This document shows positions 43,992 to 52,468 of a stretch of DNA of 64,000 nt, piece after piece. Source of the stretch: VXNE01 sp963668365 (GTDB lineage Bacteria > Pseudomonadota > Gammaproteobacteria > Pseudomonadales > Azotimanducaceae); assembly GCA_963668365.1 (NCBI GenBank), contig OY764266.1, positions 1,736,001 through 1,800,000 on the forward strand, in the 5' to 3' direction. Numbering within the stretch: the stretch's first letter is position 1; each line of letters opens with the position of its first letter. The translations under genes and the position numbers were made by a program. The notes below the pieces were generated by a model. That model saw nothing but the letters and a program-made list of their open reading frames with translations. It searched no databases and had not been told where the DNA came from.

Positions 43992-44960
43992 TTACGCCGG
44001 CTCAGGGTAGATGATCTCCCCTCCGCGAACGGTGCAGACCTTCTGCCGCACGGCGTCACCGCCGCCGCCGATCCACCTCGAATAGAAGCCGGGAGCAGTA
44101 GCGTTCTCAGGTATCAGCTTCGACCATGGATCTTCCGGCCTGATGTGGACCGTGACCATGCCGGGCTCCCAGGCAAGTTCTCTCGCCGGTTGACCTCCGC
44201 CTCTGCCGGTACCTCTGAGCAGGACCGAACCACCCTGTATCCAGTGCCACGATATCGAACTGCCCCCTTCGACCCTTCCCAGGGCCCGCAAGGCGGCTTC
44301 GTCTTCCACGGGACCGGGGGTGAAATCGAGGGAGTAGCGAACACTGCCCTCGTACCTGGCCTCGGCCCTTCGCGGCGTGAAGGTGATCTGATCCGCCACG
44401 TACTTGGGCCAGCCCCAGACGACGCCCTCACGCGTGTGGTACAGCGTCGGCACGGGGGCGCTCAACAACAACCAGGACTCGATCCCGTCGGGGCACAGGG
44501 CCTTGACCGTGATCCTGCCTTCCTGGAAGCGCGTCAGGTCGCTGGCCTCCCTGTTCATGTCGAGGAGCGTCGTGCCCACCATCGGGACCTCCGGCATTTC
44601 CAGAGGCGGCGGCAGGAACGAGCGGTACACATCCAGGTCCGCCGGCTCGTGCGCGGTAAAGATACCTTGCGTCCCGGCGCCCATTTCGATCAGCTTCTCT
44701 AACTGCTCCGGCGTCGCAGGCGGTATCTCCGGGTTTCCGGGGCCTCGACCCAGGTTGACAAGTTCCCTCGCGTGGGGATCCTCGGCAAATCGGGCAACCG
44801 CGTCCATCAATGCGTTCGAGCGGCGTTGGCGAATTGCCGATAGCTTCCTGTCCAATTCAGCATCGCCTTTCCCGAAATCCTGGTTGTCCATCGGGGTTCT
44901 CTGTGGCAATTCTGAAGCTGCTCCTGCGTATTCCTCCGGAATGAAAACGCTTTTGATCAT
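43992..44960 (-). CDS. Acetoacetate decarboxylase-like protein
   Basis: 322 residues, ATG behind GGGAGG. The segment EGVVWGWPKYVADQITFTP is where the family has its Schiff-base lysine (GWPK). The fold is the ADC beta-barrel with late SISWHWIQGGSVLL and HIRPEDPW. The first 80 residues (AELDRKLSAIRQRRSNALMDAVARFAED) are an extra helical region. Members act on acetoacetate or related beta-keto acids. Adjacent to the CoA-transferase gene on the same strand after about 38 bases, so likely one operon. Confidence 0.7.
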   Translation of the reverse strand: MIKSVFIPEEYAGAASELPQRTPMDNQDFGKGDAELDRKLSAIRQRRSNALMDAVARFAEDPHARELVNLGRGPGNPEIPPATPEQLEKLIEMGAGTQGIFTAHEPADLDVYRSFLPPPLEMPEVPMVGTTLLDMNREASDLTRFQEGRITVKALCPDGIESWLLLSAPVPTLYHTREGVVWGWPKYVADQITFTPRRAEARYEGSVRYSLDFTPGPVEDEAALRALGRVEGGSSISWHWIQGGSVLLRGTGRGGGQPARELAWEPGMVTVHIRPEDPWSKLIPENATAPGFYSRWIGGGGDAVRQKVCTVRGGEIIYPEPA

Positions 44961-44998
44961 GATAAGTCCTCCCAGTAATTTGAATCGATTCTGTTATA

Positions 44999-47431
44999 TC
45001 ACGACCCGTCGCGCGGGGACCCGTTCGGGGACCCGTACTGCGCGACGACGCCCTCCTCCAGCAGTCCGCAAACGGTTGCGTCGTCAAGGCCGAGTTCTTC
45101 GAGAAGCTTCGCGCTGTGCTCCCCGGCGAGACAGGCGCCAGCATAGTGTCCACCCCGCTCGAAGCGCACCAGGGGTCCCTGGCGCTTGTACTCTCCCCAC
45201 TGCGCGTGATCCGCGGTCACGACAAGCTCCTCCGCCTGCGCGTGCGGGTCCCGCAGCAGGAACTCCGCGGGCCAGTGCGCATCCGCGCGCACGCAGGCGA
45301 TGCCATTGCCGTTGAGGCGCGCCTCCCAGGCGTCCGCATCGTCGGTGCGGAACTTCGCCTCGAGCGCCCGCTCACCTCCCGCACCCAGCCGCGCGCGGGC
45401 TTCGTCGTCGTCCGCGTGGAGGAATACCCAGCCGGATTTGCACTCGTACAATCGGCACCAGGGCCCGAGACCAAGACTTTTCTCGTCCACCGCCGGCCGT
45501 TCCGGTTTGCCCGGATAGGAAATGAAGTCGTCCCAGTTCGCATACGCGTTGGCACCGAACATGTCGACGAATATCCGCTGTCCCCTGCCGGTCAGATCCC
45601 GTGCCAGGAGACCCAGGGAGGCGGTGGTCGCAATGACCACCGACGTGTTCGGATCAGGATTCGTGTCGTTCGCCCGGAACAGCTTGCGGGCGACCTCGCG
45701 CACTTCGTCGAGATCGAGCGGCCCGTCCGGCGGCAACCCCCCCATCTGCCAGACGACTCCGCCCATCGCCGCCCCGGGTATCGGATGCGTCGAAGGGCGT
45801 CGCGCCCCGGGCCCGCTGCGCCCGTATCCGTTCGCCGACAGGTAGACAAGGTCCGGATTGACGCCCGCGAGGGTGTCGTAGTCGAGGCCCAGTCTCTCCG
45901 GCACCCCCGGACGGTAGTTGTGAATCAGGATGTCGGCCTTTGCCACGAGTTTCTTCGCGATCGACCGCGCCTTCGCCGATTTCAGGTCAAGACAGATGCT
46001 CTCCTTTCCGGTGTTGCACCGAGCCGCGCCCAGTCCAGCCATCATTTCCCGAAACGGGTCGCCGCCGACGGGTTCGAACTTGATCACCCGAGCACCCATG
46101 TCCGCCAGGATCGAAGCGCCCAGCGGTGCGGCGATAATGGTTGCCGCTTCGATGACGGTCACGCCTTCCAGGGGCCGCGTCGGGGCAGGCGTCTCCTTCG
46201 ATCCACGGCGCTGGCGAGCAGACGACCCCGCGCGCAACAGTTCGCGCGCTCGTGCGAAACTGACAGGTTGGGCCGCCCCGCCGATTCGCGCTGGCGTCTG
46301 TGTCAGGTCGGCGAGCGGTCCGAGTTGCGCGATCCCATCGAAGGTCACGACGTGACCGTTGGCAACGACATCCGGATCGGCCATCGCCGCTTGCGTGGTC
46401 TGGTAGGGATGCGCCGCCACCCCTCCATGACCGATGAATTTCTCCATCCACTCGTCGAGACTGGCCGATTGGATCGTCTCGAGCATCCGGTTACGCAAAT
46501 CTTCGACTTCGGGCGAACCATCGCTGGGCGTTCGATCGCCCGGTGTCTTTAGGCCCGCGACGGCGAGGAAATTCTCATGCAGGTGCGGCAAAAGATTGCC
46601 CAACTGGATCCAGCGGCCGTCCTTTGTGCGGACGCTGTGGTAGTAAAGGCGCGGCATCACGGTCACCGGGTCCGTCGCCGTCTCGGGCATCGACAGGAGG
46701 CCGCGTTCGCGTAGCTGCGCCATCTGCACCCCGTTCACGTCGTAGGGCAGCAGGCCCCGCATCAGCGAAGTATCGAAAGCGAAACCCCGCCCGGACGTCC
46801 GACGTCCGTGCAGGCTTGCAAGCAACGCCGCCGCGACGCTTTGCGATGCGGTATGCGTTGCCACCTGCACCGCCGCGTAGCAAGGACCCCGCCTGGGGGC
46901 TACGCCTTCCAGGCTCATCATCCGACCGAACTTGGCCGCCACGACCGACTCGACGGCCGCATAGTCCCGGTAAGGACCGTCCTCGCCGAAACCCGATACG
47001 ACGCCGTACACGAGATCGGCCCGATCTTCCGACAAGCTGTCGTAGTCGAGGCCGAGCGCCTGCCGACGTTGCCGATCCAACGTCGTCACGACCGCATCCG
47101 CACCGTCGACGATGAGCGAATGCAACCTGCCAACCGCTTGTGGATCGTCGAAGTCGACCTCCAGCGTCGATTTGCCGCGCAACCACGTCTGCGACGACGG
47201 CATCGCGCGAAACGGATCCCCCCCAAGCGGCTCCACCTTGACGACCTCGGCGCCGAAGTCCGCAAGCACCATGGTCGCGAGTCCCGTCACCGGGCCAAGC
47301 CCCAGGTCGATGATCGCAATGCCCTGCAGTGGTCCGCTCACTTTCCCTACCGACGCCTCACCTTCCCGGGGATGGTATCCCAATGCCAGACGTTCTTGAT
47401 CGAGCAGGACATTCCCACAAGCCATAACCAT
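44999..47431 (-). CDS. Fused double CaiB/BaiF CoA-transferase
   Basis: 810 residues, about twice the family length. Two CaiB domains are evident: residues 35-385 (LQGIAIIDLGLGPVTGLATM, VLADFGAEVVKVEPLGGDPFR) and 415-800 (LEGVTVIEAATIIAAPLGAS, RVIKFEPVGGDPFREMMAG). The second has NTGKESICLDLKS and IHNYRPGVPERLGLDYD; the first has degraded forms of these, and its aspartate nucleophile region is less clear. Transfers CoA between organic acids. The start is uncertain: the ATG at 47431 has no ribosome site and GTG at 47341 is an alternative. Confidence 0.82.
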   Translation of the reverse strand: MVMACGNVLLDQERLALGYHPREGEASVGKVSGPLQGIAIIDLGLGPVTGLATMVLADFGAEVVKVEPLGGDPFRAMPSSQTWLRGKSTLEVDFDDPQAVGRLHSLIVDGADAVVTTLDRQRRQALGLDYDSLSEDRADLVYGVVSGFGEDGPYRDYAAVESVVAAKFGRMMSLEGVAPRRGPCYAAVQVATHTASQSVAAALLASLHGRRTSGRGFAFDTSLMRGLLPYDVNGVQMAQLRERGLLSMPETATDPVTVMPRLYYHSVRTKDGRWIQLGNLLPHLHENFLAVAGLKTPGDRTPSDGSPEVEDLRNRMLETIQSASLDEWMEKFIGHGGVAAHPYQTTQAAMADPDVVANGHVVTFDGIAQLGPLADLTQTPARIGGAAQPVSFARARELLRAGSSARQRRGSKETPAPTRPLEGVTVIEAATIIAAPLGASILADMGARVIKFEPVGGDPFREMMAGLGAARCNTGKESICLDLKSAKARSIAKKLVAKADILIHNYRPGVPERLGLDYDTLAGVNPDLVYLSANGYGRSGPGARRPSTHPIPGAAMGGVVWQMGGLPPDGPLDLDEVREVARKLFRANDTNPDPNTSVVIATTASLGLLARDLTGRGQRIFVDMFGANAYANWDDFISYPGKPERPAVDEKSLGLGPWCRLYECKSGWVFLHADDDEARARLGAGGERALEAKFRTDDADAWEARLNGNGIACVRADAHWPAEFLLRDPHAQAEELVVTADHAQWGEYKRQGPLVRFERGGHYAGACLAGEHSAKLLEELGLDDATVCGLLEEGVVAQYGSPNGSPRDGS

Positions 47432-47502
47432 ATTGCGAACCGGTTTGGCGGCGACAGAGAAAATCCATTAGGTTTCGTTGCTCACCAAAACACCGGGGTC
47501 AC

Positions 47503-47997
47503 ATGATGTCGTCAACAGATCAGTTCCTGGCCAGCAACGCTCGCTATGCCGACGCCTTCGAGAAAGGCGACCTGCCGATACCGCCGGCGAAGGGCGCCGC
47601 GATCGTCGCCTGCATGGACGCCCGCATCGATCCCGCGCGGTTGTTGGGCCTGGAGGAGGGCGATGCGCACGTCATACGCAACGCCGGCGGCGTCGTCACC
47701 GACGATGTCCTTCGGTCTCTCGTCATATCGCAGCGCCTGCTCGGAACCGAGGAGATCATCCTTATCCACCATACCGATTGCGGCATGGTCACTTTCAGGG
47801 ACGATTCCGTGAAGGACCAGATCGAAGCCGACACCGGCATCCGCCCCAGTTTCTCCCTCGAAGCGTTCGCCGACGCGGAAGAGGACGTGCGCCAGAGCAT
47901 CCGCCGCATTCAGGCCAATCCGTTCGTTCCCGTGAAGGACAAGATCCGCAGCTTTGTCTACGACGTGAAGACCGGGCAACTCAACGAAGTCGAATAG
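47503..47997 (+). CDS. Beta-class carbonic anhydrase
   Basis: 164 residues. The zinc ligands are C37 (VACMDARID), H90 and C93 (IHHTDCGM), with D39 and R41 the catalytic dyad. NAGGVVTDDVLRSLVIS is the family's conserved turn. It is a small, cytoplasmic form lacking the C-terminal extension of larger enzymes. It supplies bicarbonate for carboxylation or pH balance. Divergent from the CoA-transferase gene. Confidence 0.9.
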   Translation: MMSSTDQFLASNARYADAFEKGDLPIPPAKGAAIVACMDARIDPARLLGLEEGDAHVIRNAGGVVTDDVLRSLVISQRLLGTEEIILIHHTDCGMVTFRDDSVKDQIEADTGIRPSFSLEAFADAEEDVRQSIRRIQANPFVPVKDKIRSFVYDVKTGQLNEVE

Positions 47998-48269
47998 CAG
48001 TCCTACCGCACGGAGAGATTTCGCTGCCGCTAGGTGCCTGCGCCGTACAGTCGCCTGTAACCGACTAGGCACCAGTTCACTAGAGTCCACAAGGTGCCGA
48101 ACTGTCTTTTAACTCGCTGATAAATCATATCTTTCTGGTAAATTATGCGCGGTGATACAGGATTGGAAGGATTCGTAGAGTATCGCTGCGTCTGTGCATT
48201 GTAGTGGGATCGTTTGTGTTCTTCCTACACATTCGGTAGGCTGGGGATACGCCTTTCGGATACGACTCG
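47998..48269. other. Gap before the integrase, probable island boundary
   Basis: 272 bases with lower GC than its surroundings at 48110-48160. A hairpin CCTAC-ACATTCG-GTAGG lies at about 48226. No tRNA or tmRNA gene was found here, so the attachment site is not identified. Confidence 0.35.
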
Positions 48270-49412
48270 ATGCCCAAACTACGCCGCAACGCCCTCTCCG
48301 CCGCCATGGTGCGCACCGCCGGCCCCGGCAGCTACGTCGACGGCAACGGCCTCATGCTGCGCGTCAAGGCGCGTGGGACGCGCCAGTGGGTGCAGCGCCT
48401 CACCATCCACGGCCGCCGCGTCGATCTCGGACTCGGTAGCGCGGAACTGGTCTCGCTTGCGGATGCGCGGCGGACCGCGGCCGACAACCGGGCGATCGCC
48501 AGGACGGGCGGAGACCCCCGGCGGGTTCGGGTGCCGACCTTCGCCACGGCGGAGAAAGCCTGCTTCGCCGAGAAGCTCGAGACGTGGCGCACAAAGAGTC
48601 CGGCGCGCAACTGGCGTGTGGCGGTGGACAAGTACGTGCTGCCGAAGCTCGGCGGCGTGCCGGTGGACAGGATCCGCACGGCGGCGGTGTACGAAGTGCT
48701 GCGCCCGATGGCGCTGGCCGGCAAGCACGCCACGGTGAAGACGACGGGAGCGGCGATCACAGCCGTGCTGGACTGGGCTCGGATCAACGAGTACCGGTCG
48801 GAGGGCTCGCCGGTGGAGACGGTGCGCCGCCGCCTGCCGAGACGGGCGGCGGGGCCGAAGCACCACGACGCCCTTCACTTCTCGGAGGTGGGCAAGGCGC
48901 TGGCGAAGATCGACGCCACCAACTGCGCGCCGTCGACGAAGCGGGCGATCCGGTTCACGGCGCTAACGGCGGCGCGGCAGATCGAAGTTCGGCGGGCAAC
49001 CTGGGAGCAGTTGGACCTTGAGGCCGCGGTGTGGGTGAAGCCGGCGGAGTCGATGAAGACGGGCAAGGCGCACCGGGTGCCGCTGTCAACCCAAGCGCAG
49101 GACGTGCTCCGGATGGCACGCGCCGACCGCCGCGGCGGCGCTCTGGTGTTCCCGGGCTCGCGTCCCGGGACGATGCTGGGCGACAAGGTGATGACCCAGG
49201 CGCTGCGCACGGCGGGGATCGCGGCCTCGGGCCACGGCTTCCGCTCCAGCTTCAAGGACTGGGCGCGACACCACGACGTGGACGAGCTGCTTTCGGAGTT
49301 CGCCCTGGCGCACGTCGAGGGCTCGGCGACGGTGGCCGCCTACGCCCGCGACGACCTGCTGGAGAAGCGGCGGCCGGTCATGCAGCGGTGGGCCGACTGC
49401 ATCGCGGGGTAG
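48270..49412 (+). CDS. P4-type tyrosine recombinase integrase
   Basis: 380 residues. An N-terminal DUF4102-like segment (YVDGNGLMLRVKARGTRQWV) precedes a core-binding domain and the catalytic domain. The catalytic set can be read as R236 (TAARQIEV), K263 or K266, H322 and R325 (GHGFRSSFKDW), H348 (AHVEGS) and nucleophile Y358 (AAYARDD). It is complete. It marks the left side of the accessory region and probably integrated the island. Start ATG has no good ribosome site. Confidence 0.88.
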   Translation: MPKLRRNALSAAMVRTAGPGSYVDGNGLMLRVKARGTRQWVQRLTIHGRRVDLGLGSAELVSLADARRTAADNRAIARTGGDPRRVRVPTFATAEKACFAEKLETWRTKSPARNWRVAVDKYVLPKLGGVPVDRIRTAAVYEVLRPMALAGKHATVKTTGAAITAVLDWARINEYRSEGSPVETVRRRLPRRAAGPKHHDALHFSEVGKALAKIDATNCAPSTKRAIRFTALTAARQIEVRRATWEQLDLEAAVWVKPAESMKTGKAHRVPLSTQAQDVLRMARADRRGGALVFPGSRPGTMLGDKVMTQALRTAGIAASGHGFRSSFKDWARHHDVDELLSEFALAHVEGSATVAAYARDDLLEKRRPVMQRWADCIAG

Positions 49413-49447
49413 CGGCGCGTTGGCAGCCCGGATATGGGGTGCCGACA

Positions 49448-49545
49448 ATGGCGGAGATCAACGCCACCGGACACAGCTTCCGGTCGAGCTTCAAGGACTG
49501 GGCGCTGCCACGAGGGCGTCGACGAACTGCTCTCGCCAACTGGAC
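49448..49545 (+). pseudogene. Fragment of a second integrase C-terminus
   Basis: INATGHSFRSSFKDWA matches the H-x-x-R region of the integrase upstream, then one frame change leads to CHEGVDELLS, matching RHHDVDELLS. Only about 100 bases remain, so this is the end of an older, degraded integrase. Confidence 0.7.
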
Positions 49546-49624
49546 TCTACGGGGCGTTCCTTGACGCGTAGAGGGTGGCAGTATCTACTACGGGGGAGTT
49601 CAAGGCTTTAGGGAGTCGGTGCGG

Positions 49625-50006
49625 ATGGCTGTGGTTGTGAGCCTCATCAACATGAAAGGAGGCGTGGGGAAGACCACAGTGGCGTCGCAGTTGGCGCATG
49701 CAGCGGCCGCTGACGGGCTGCGCGTCTTAGCGGTTGATTTGGACCCGCAGTCGAACCTGAGCCACAGCATTCTGGGGCCGGAACAGTACGTGCGGCATGT
49801 GAGGGCGAATAGACCGACCGTGGTTCAGATTCTTGAAGACTACATTCCGCCGGGTGGCGATGAAGGCGGTCCGAGAAGGATTAACGTCAACGACGTTATT
49901 CTGAGGCGGGTCGGGTATGGTCGGAACAATAGACTGGACCTTGTTGCATCGCGGCTTGAACTGAGCCGCACTCTCAAGAACCCAACTGGCAAAGAACGGA
50001 GGCTAG
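49625..50006 (+). pseudogene. ParA-like ATPase, N-terminal part cut by an IS element
   Basis: ATG at 49625 behind GGGAG. INMKGGVGKTTVASQLAHA is the deviant Walker A of ParA/MinD ATPases and LAVDLDPQSNLSHSIL the adjoining switch. After 127 codons the frame enters the IS4-type element at 50007 and ends inside it. The part with the second switch and Walker B (D-P/C-PP) is missing on both sides of the IS, so it is not just an insertion: the right flank carries a different protein. Confidence 0.75.
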
Positions 50007-52447
50007 CGCTGCCCGTGCCCCACAAGTGTTCGCTGGACTCTGTCATGCTGGTGAAATCATCCGAGTTCGTCGCGTAGTTGGAAACCGATGGTCATGTATG
50101 TGAGCTGGATGTGGCCATGCCACAGGAGTTGCGCGCCGGGTGGGTCGCGCGTGCGGCCGAGCCAGCCGCCGAGGCGCGCGAGCAGTTGCACGGTCTCGCC
50201 GAGCTGCGAGGGCGGGTCGAGGTTGCGCGAGCGGGCGAAGCTGGCGAGCACGCGCAGTTCGATGTCGGAGAACAGCAATTCGGGGGGCAACTCGGGCATC
50301 TCGCGGCCGAGACGGAGCATCAGTTGGATGCGCCAGCCGACGACCATGTTGATGGCGATGGCGCGCTCGAGGCGCTCGGCGGTGTGGTGCTGCAGTTCCT
50401 CGACCTTGCAGCCGGATTTGAGGATGCGGAAGTAGTCCTCGATGCGCCAGCGCATGGCGTAGTAGTGGAGGATGCGCCGCGCGTCGTCGACGCCGGTCAC
50501 GGGCAGGGTGGTGAGCACGAACCACTCCAGCGGCTTGGCGTTCGCGGGCGGCTGCTCCTCGCGGGCGTGCACCACCCACACCTCGACCGGCGCCGCCCCG
50601 GGGCACGGCAGCGCGACCGGCTCGTAGCGCAGCGTCATCTCGGCCGAGCGGGCGGGGCGCTTGGTCTTTCCGGCCCGCTTGCTGGCCTTGGCGCGCGCGC
50701 TTTGCCGCGTGACCTCGACGGTGCAGGCGCCGCGCACCCGGGCGTTGCGCATCGTCTCGAACAGGCGCCGCGAGACCGGGTTGCCGTCGTCGTCGGTAAC
50801 CCGCCCCAGGACGCGGTCGACCTTGGCGCGCACCAGCAACTCGACCGTCGGGGCATGCTCGCGCCGTTCGACGAACAGGTCCAGGAAGTCGGCCTCGCGG
50901 TCCATGGCGCACACCACGCGGGTGTCGGGCAGTTCCCGGGCCGCCTCGGCACAGTCGCGCAACCCCTCGATCCAGCGAAACGACTTGCGCGCCTCGCGCG
51001 GCTTGCGAGCGCGCGCCTCGGGACCGGCGGGCGCCGGGGCGTCGAACCCGGCGCGCAGCACGCCCAGCGGCGTCCCCTCGTCATTGACCGCCAGGGTCGC
51101 GTGCAGATGCAGGCCGCGCACCGCCGCGCCGGTCTGGTTCGAGCCGATCGTCCCCAGCCCTTGCGTTCGCCCGCGGCGGGCGAAGTTCAACGTGGTGGCG
51201 TCCTGAATGCACAGGACCGTGGACTCCGAGCGCAGGCGCCGCAACGTGCGCTCGCGGTGCGGCTTGAGAATGTTCGCCACCGTCACCTCGCCGTCGGCGG
51301 GTTGATCGATGAGCCGGTAGTGTCCCTTGACCAAGGCGCGCGCTCCGTTCGTGGCGCCGGTGATGGCGCGCATCGGACACTGTGCCATATGCCGCGCGCT
51401 CTCGACCAGGCGCGCGCTCAGGCGGGCGTCGCCCAGGGGCGCGCCGCCGAACTCGTTGGCCGCCCAGGACGCGGCGTCGAGCCCCTCGCCGGGCGCCAGC
51501 GCCGCGGGCGGCGGCGCCGCGAGACGCCGCCGCCAGACCCGGTCGAGTTCGTACAGATACACCGCCTTGGGTGTCTCGCGGGCGGCATGGGCACGGTCCT
51601 GGCGCCCGCGCCCGCGCGTCGCGCCGACCCGCACCCAGTTCGCCGCGCGAAAGCTCGCCCCCGTGTGCTCGCGCTCGTCGACGAACGTCTCCAGCAGCCA
51701 GGGCCGGTAACCGTGCAGGCGCTCGAAGTCCTCGCCCACCCGCCGCACCACCCGGCCCAGCACATGCGAGGCCAGGTTGCGGCAGCGGACGCCGGGACGA
51801 ATCAGAAACCGGCACAACCCCGCCACGCGATGCAGCCGCGCGCGGCGGCGCGCATCGTCCCAGCCGATCCAGGCGTCGCGAGCCCGCAGCCGCCGCGCCG
51901 AGGCCGCGAACCCCACCGCCCCCAGCCAGCCATGCGCCGAGCCGACCAGATAGCGCAACTGATGGCCGACGAAAGGACCCGCACCACGCGGGTGCTCGCG
52001 CGCCATCAGGGTATTCCAGATCAGGCGATGTTCGTCGCTGTCGACCCGAATCAGCGCAAGCTCTCGCAACTCACCCGCCTCGCCGGGGACATCCCTGGCC
52101 GGCGCCACGCACTCCGCAAGCTGGCGCGGTCCGCGCCCAGCACCGCCCACCCTTCGCGGCGCCGGTAGCGCGACCTGACCCGCCGCCTCCAGCCCGCGCA
52201 ATGCCCGGCAGCAACTCGCGCGCTGCAGACGGCCGCGCCCGTCGCGCAGCTCGAACGCCTCGCACACCCGATCGGCAACCTGCCCGAGCCCCGTGACACC
52301 CTCCGAAACCGCCGTGTTCAGCACGTCTTGAAGCTGGCCAATGTCAGCCCGCAGGCGACCTCCAACCTGGGTCTGAACCTCCATGCCGCGTACCGTAGCG
52401 CAACGGCATCTTGAAGTCCAGCAGATACTTGTGGGGCACGGGCAGAG
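50007..52447. mobile_element. IS4-superfamily insertion sequence with 32-bp inverted repeats
   Basis: The left end CGCTGCCCGTGCCCCACAAG and right end (inverse) CTCTGCCCGTGCCCCACAAG match for about 32 bases with few mismatches. The 2441-bp element contains one gene on the minus strand. CTAG flanks it on both sides (50003-50006 and 52448-52451). Either this is a 4-bp duplication or the flanks meet by deletion. GC content is visibly higher than in the genes on both sides. Confidence 0.85.
50057..52384 (-). CDS. DUF4338(DruA)-IS4 fusion transposase
   Basis: 775 residues. About residues 95-300 form a DruA/DUF4338-like domain (HRLIWNTLMAREH, YLVGSAHGWLGAVGF, ARDAWIGWDD, LHGYRPWLLETFVDERE, GASFRAANWVRVG). 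From about 330 on comes a Tn5-like transposase: DNA-binding segment (WAANEFGGAPLGDARLSARL), first aspartate (CIQDATTLNF), second (VCAMDREADFLDLF), and the Y-2-R-3-E-6-K signature (YYAMRWRIEDYFRILKSG). The two halves are in one frame with no stop. A fragment of the same type of N-terminal domain is at 7861. The first part may target or tune DNA binding; its function is unknown. Confidence 0.88.
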   Translation of the reverse strand: MEVQTQVGGRLRADIGQLQDVLNTAVSEGVTGLGQVADRVCEAFELRDGRGRLQRASCCRALRGLEAAGQVALPAPRRVGGAGRGPRQLAECVAPARDVPGEAGELRELALIRVDSDEHRLIWNTLMAREHPRGAGPFVGHQLRYLVGSAHGWLGAVGFAASARRLRARDAWIGWDDARRRARLHRVAGLCRFLIRPGVRCRNLASHVLGRVVRRVGEDFERLHGYRPWLLETFVDEREHTGASFRAANWVRVGATRGRGRQDRAHAARETPKAVYLYELDRVWRRRLAAPPPAALAPGEGLDAASWAANEFGGAPLGDARLSARLVESARHMAQCPMRAITGATNGARALVKGHYRLIDQPADGEVTVANILKPHRERTLRRLRSESTVLCIQDATTLNFARRGRTQGLGTIGSNQTGAAVRGLHLHATLAVNDEGTPLGVLRAGFDAPAPAGPEARARKPREARKSFRWIEGLRDCAEAARELPDTRVVCAMDREADFLDLFVERREHAPTVELLVRAKVDRVLGRVTDDDGNPVSRRLFETMRNARVRGACTVEVTRQSARAKASKRAGKTKRPARSAEMTLRYEPVALPCPGAAPVEVWVVHAREEQPPANAKPLEWFVLTTLPVTGVDDARRILHYYAMRWRIEDYFRILKSGCKVEELQHHTAERLERAIAINMVVGWRIQLMLRLGREMPELPPELLFSDIELRVLASFARSRNLDPPSQLGETVQLLARLGGWLGRTRDPPGAQLLWHGHIQLTYMTIGFQLRDELG

Positions 52448-52468
52448 CTAGGCCGCGACGACACCGCT

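Noticed and set aside
47998..48269. tRNA or tmRNA gene as integrase target
   Set aside because: No cloverleaf or tmRNA-like ends could be recognised in these bases.
50078..52168. A 696-codon plus-strand frame
   Set aside because: Antisense to the IS4-type transposase and composed of repetitive GC-rich codons.
50057..52384. DruA-like domain as part of a Druantia defence system
   Set aside because: It is fused to a complete DDE transposase inside inverted repeats and no other Druantia gene is near.
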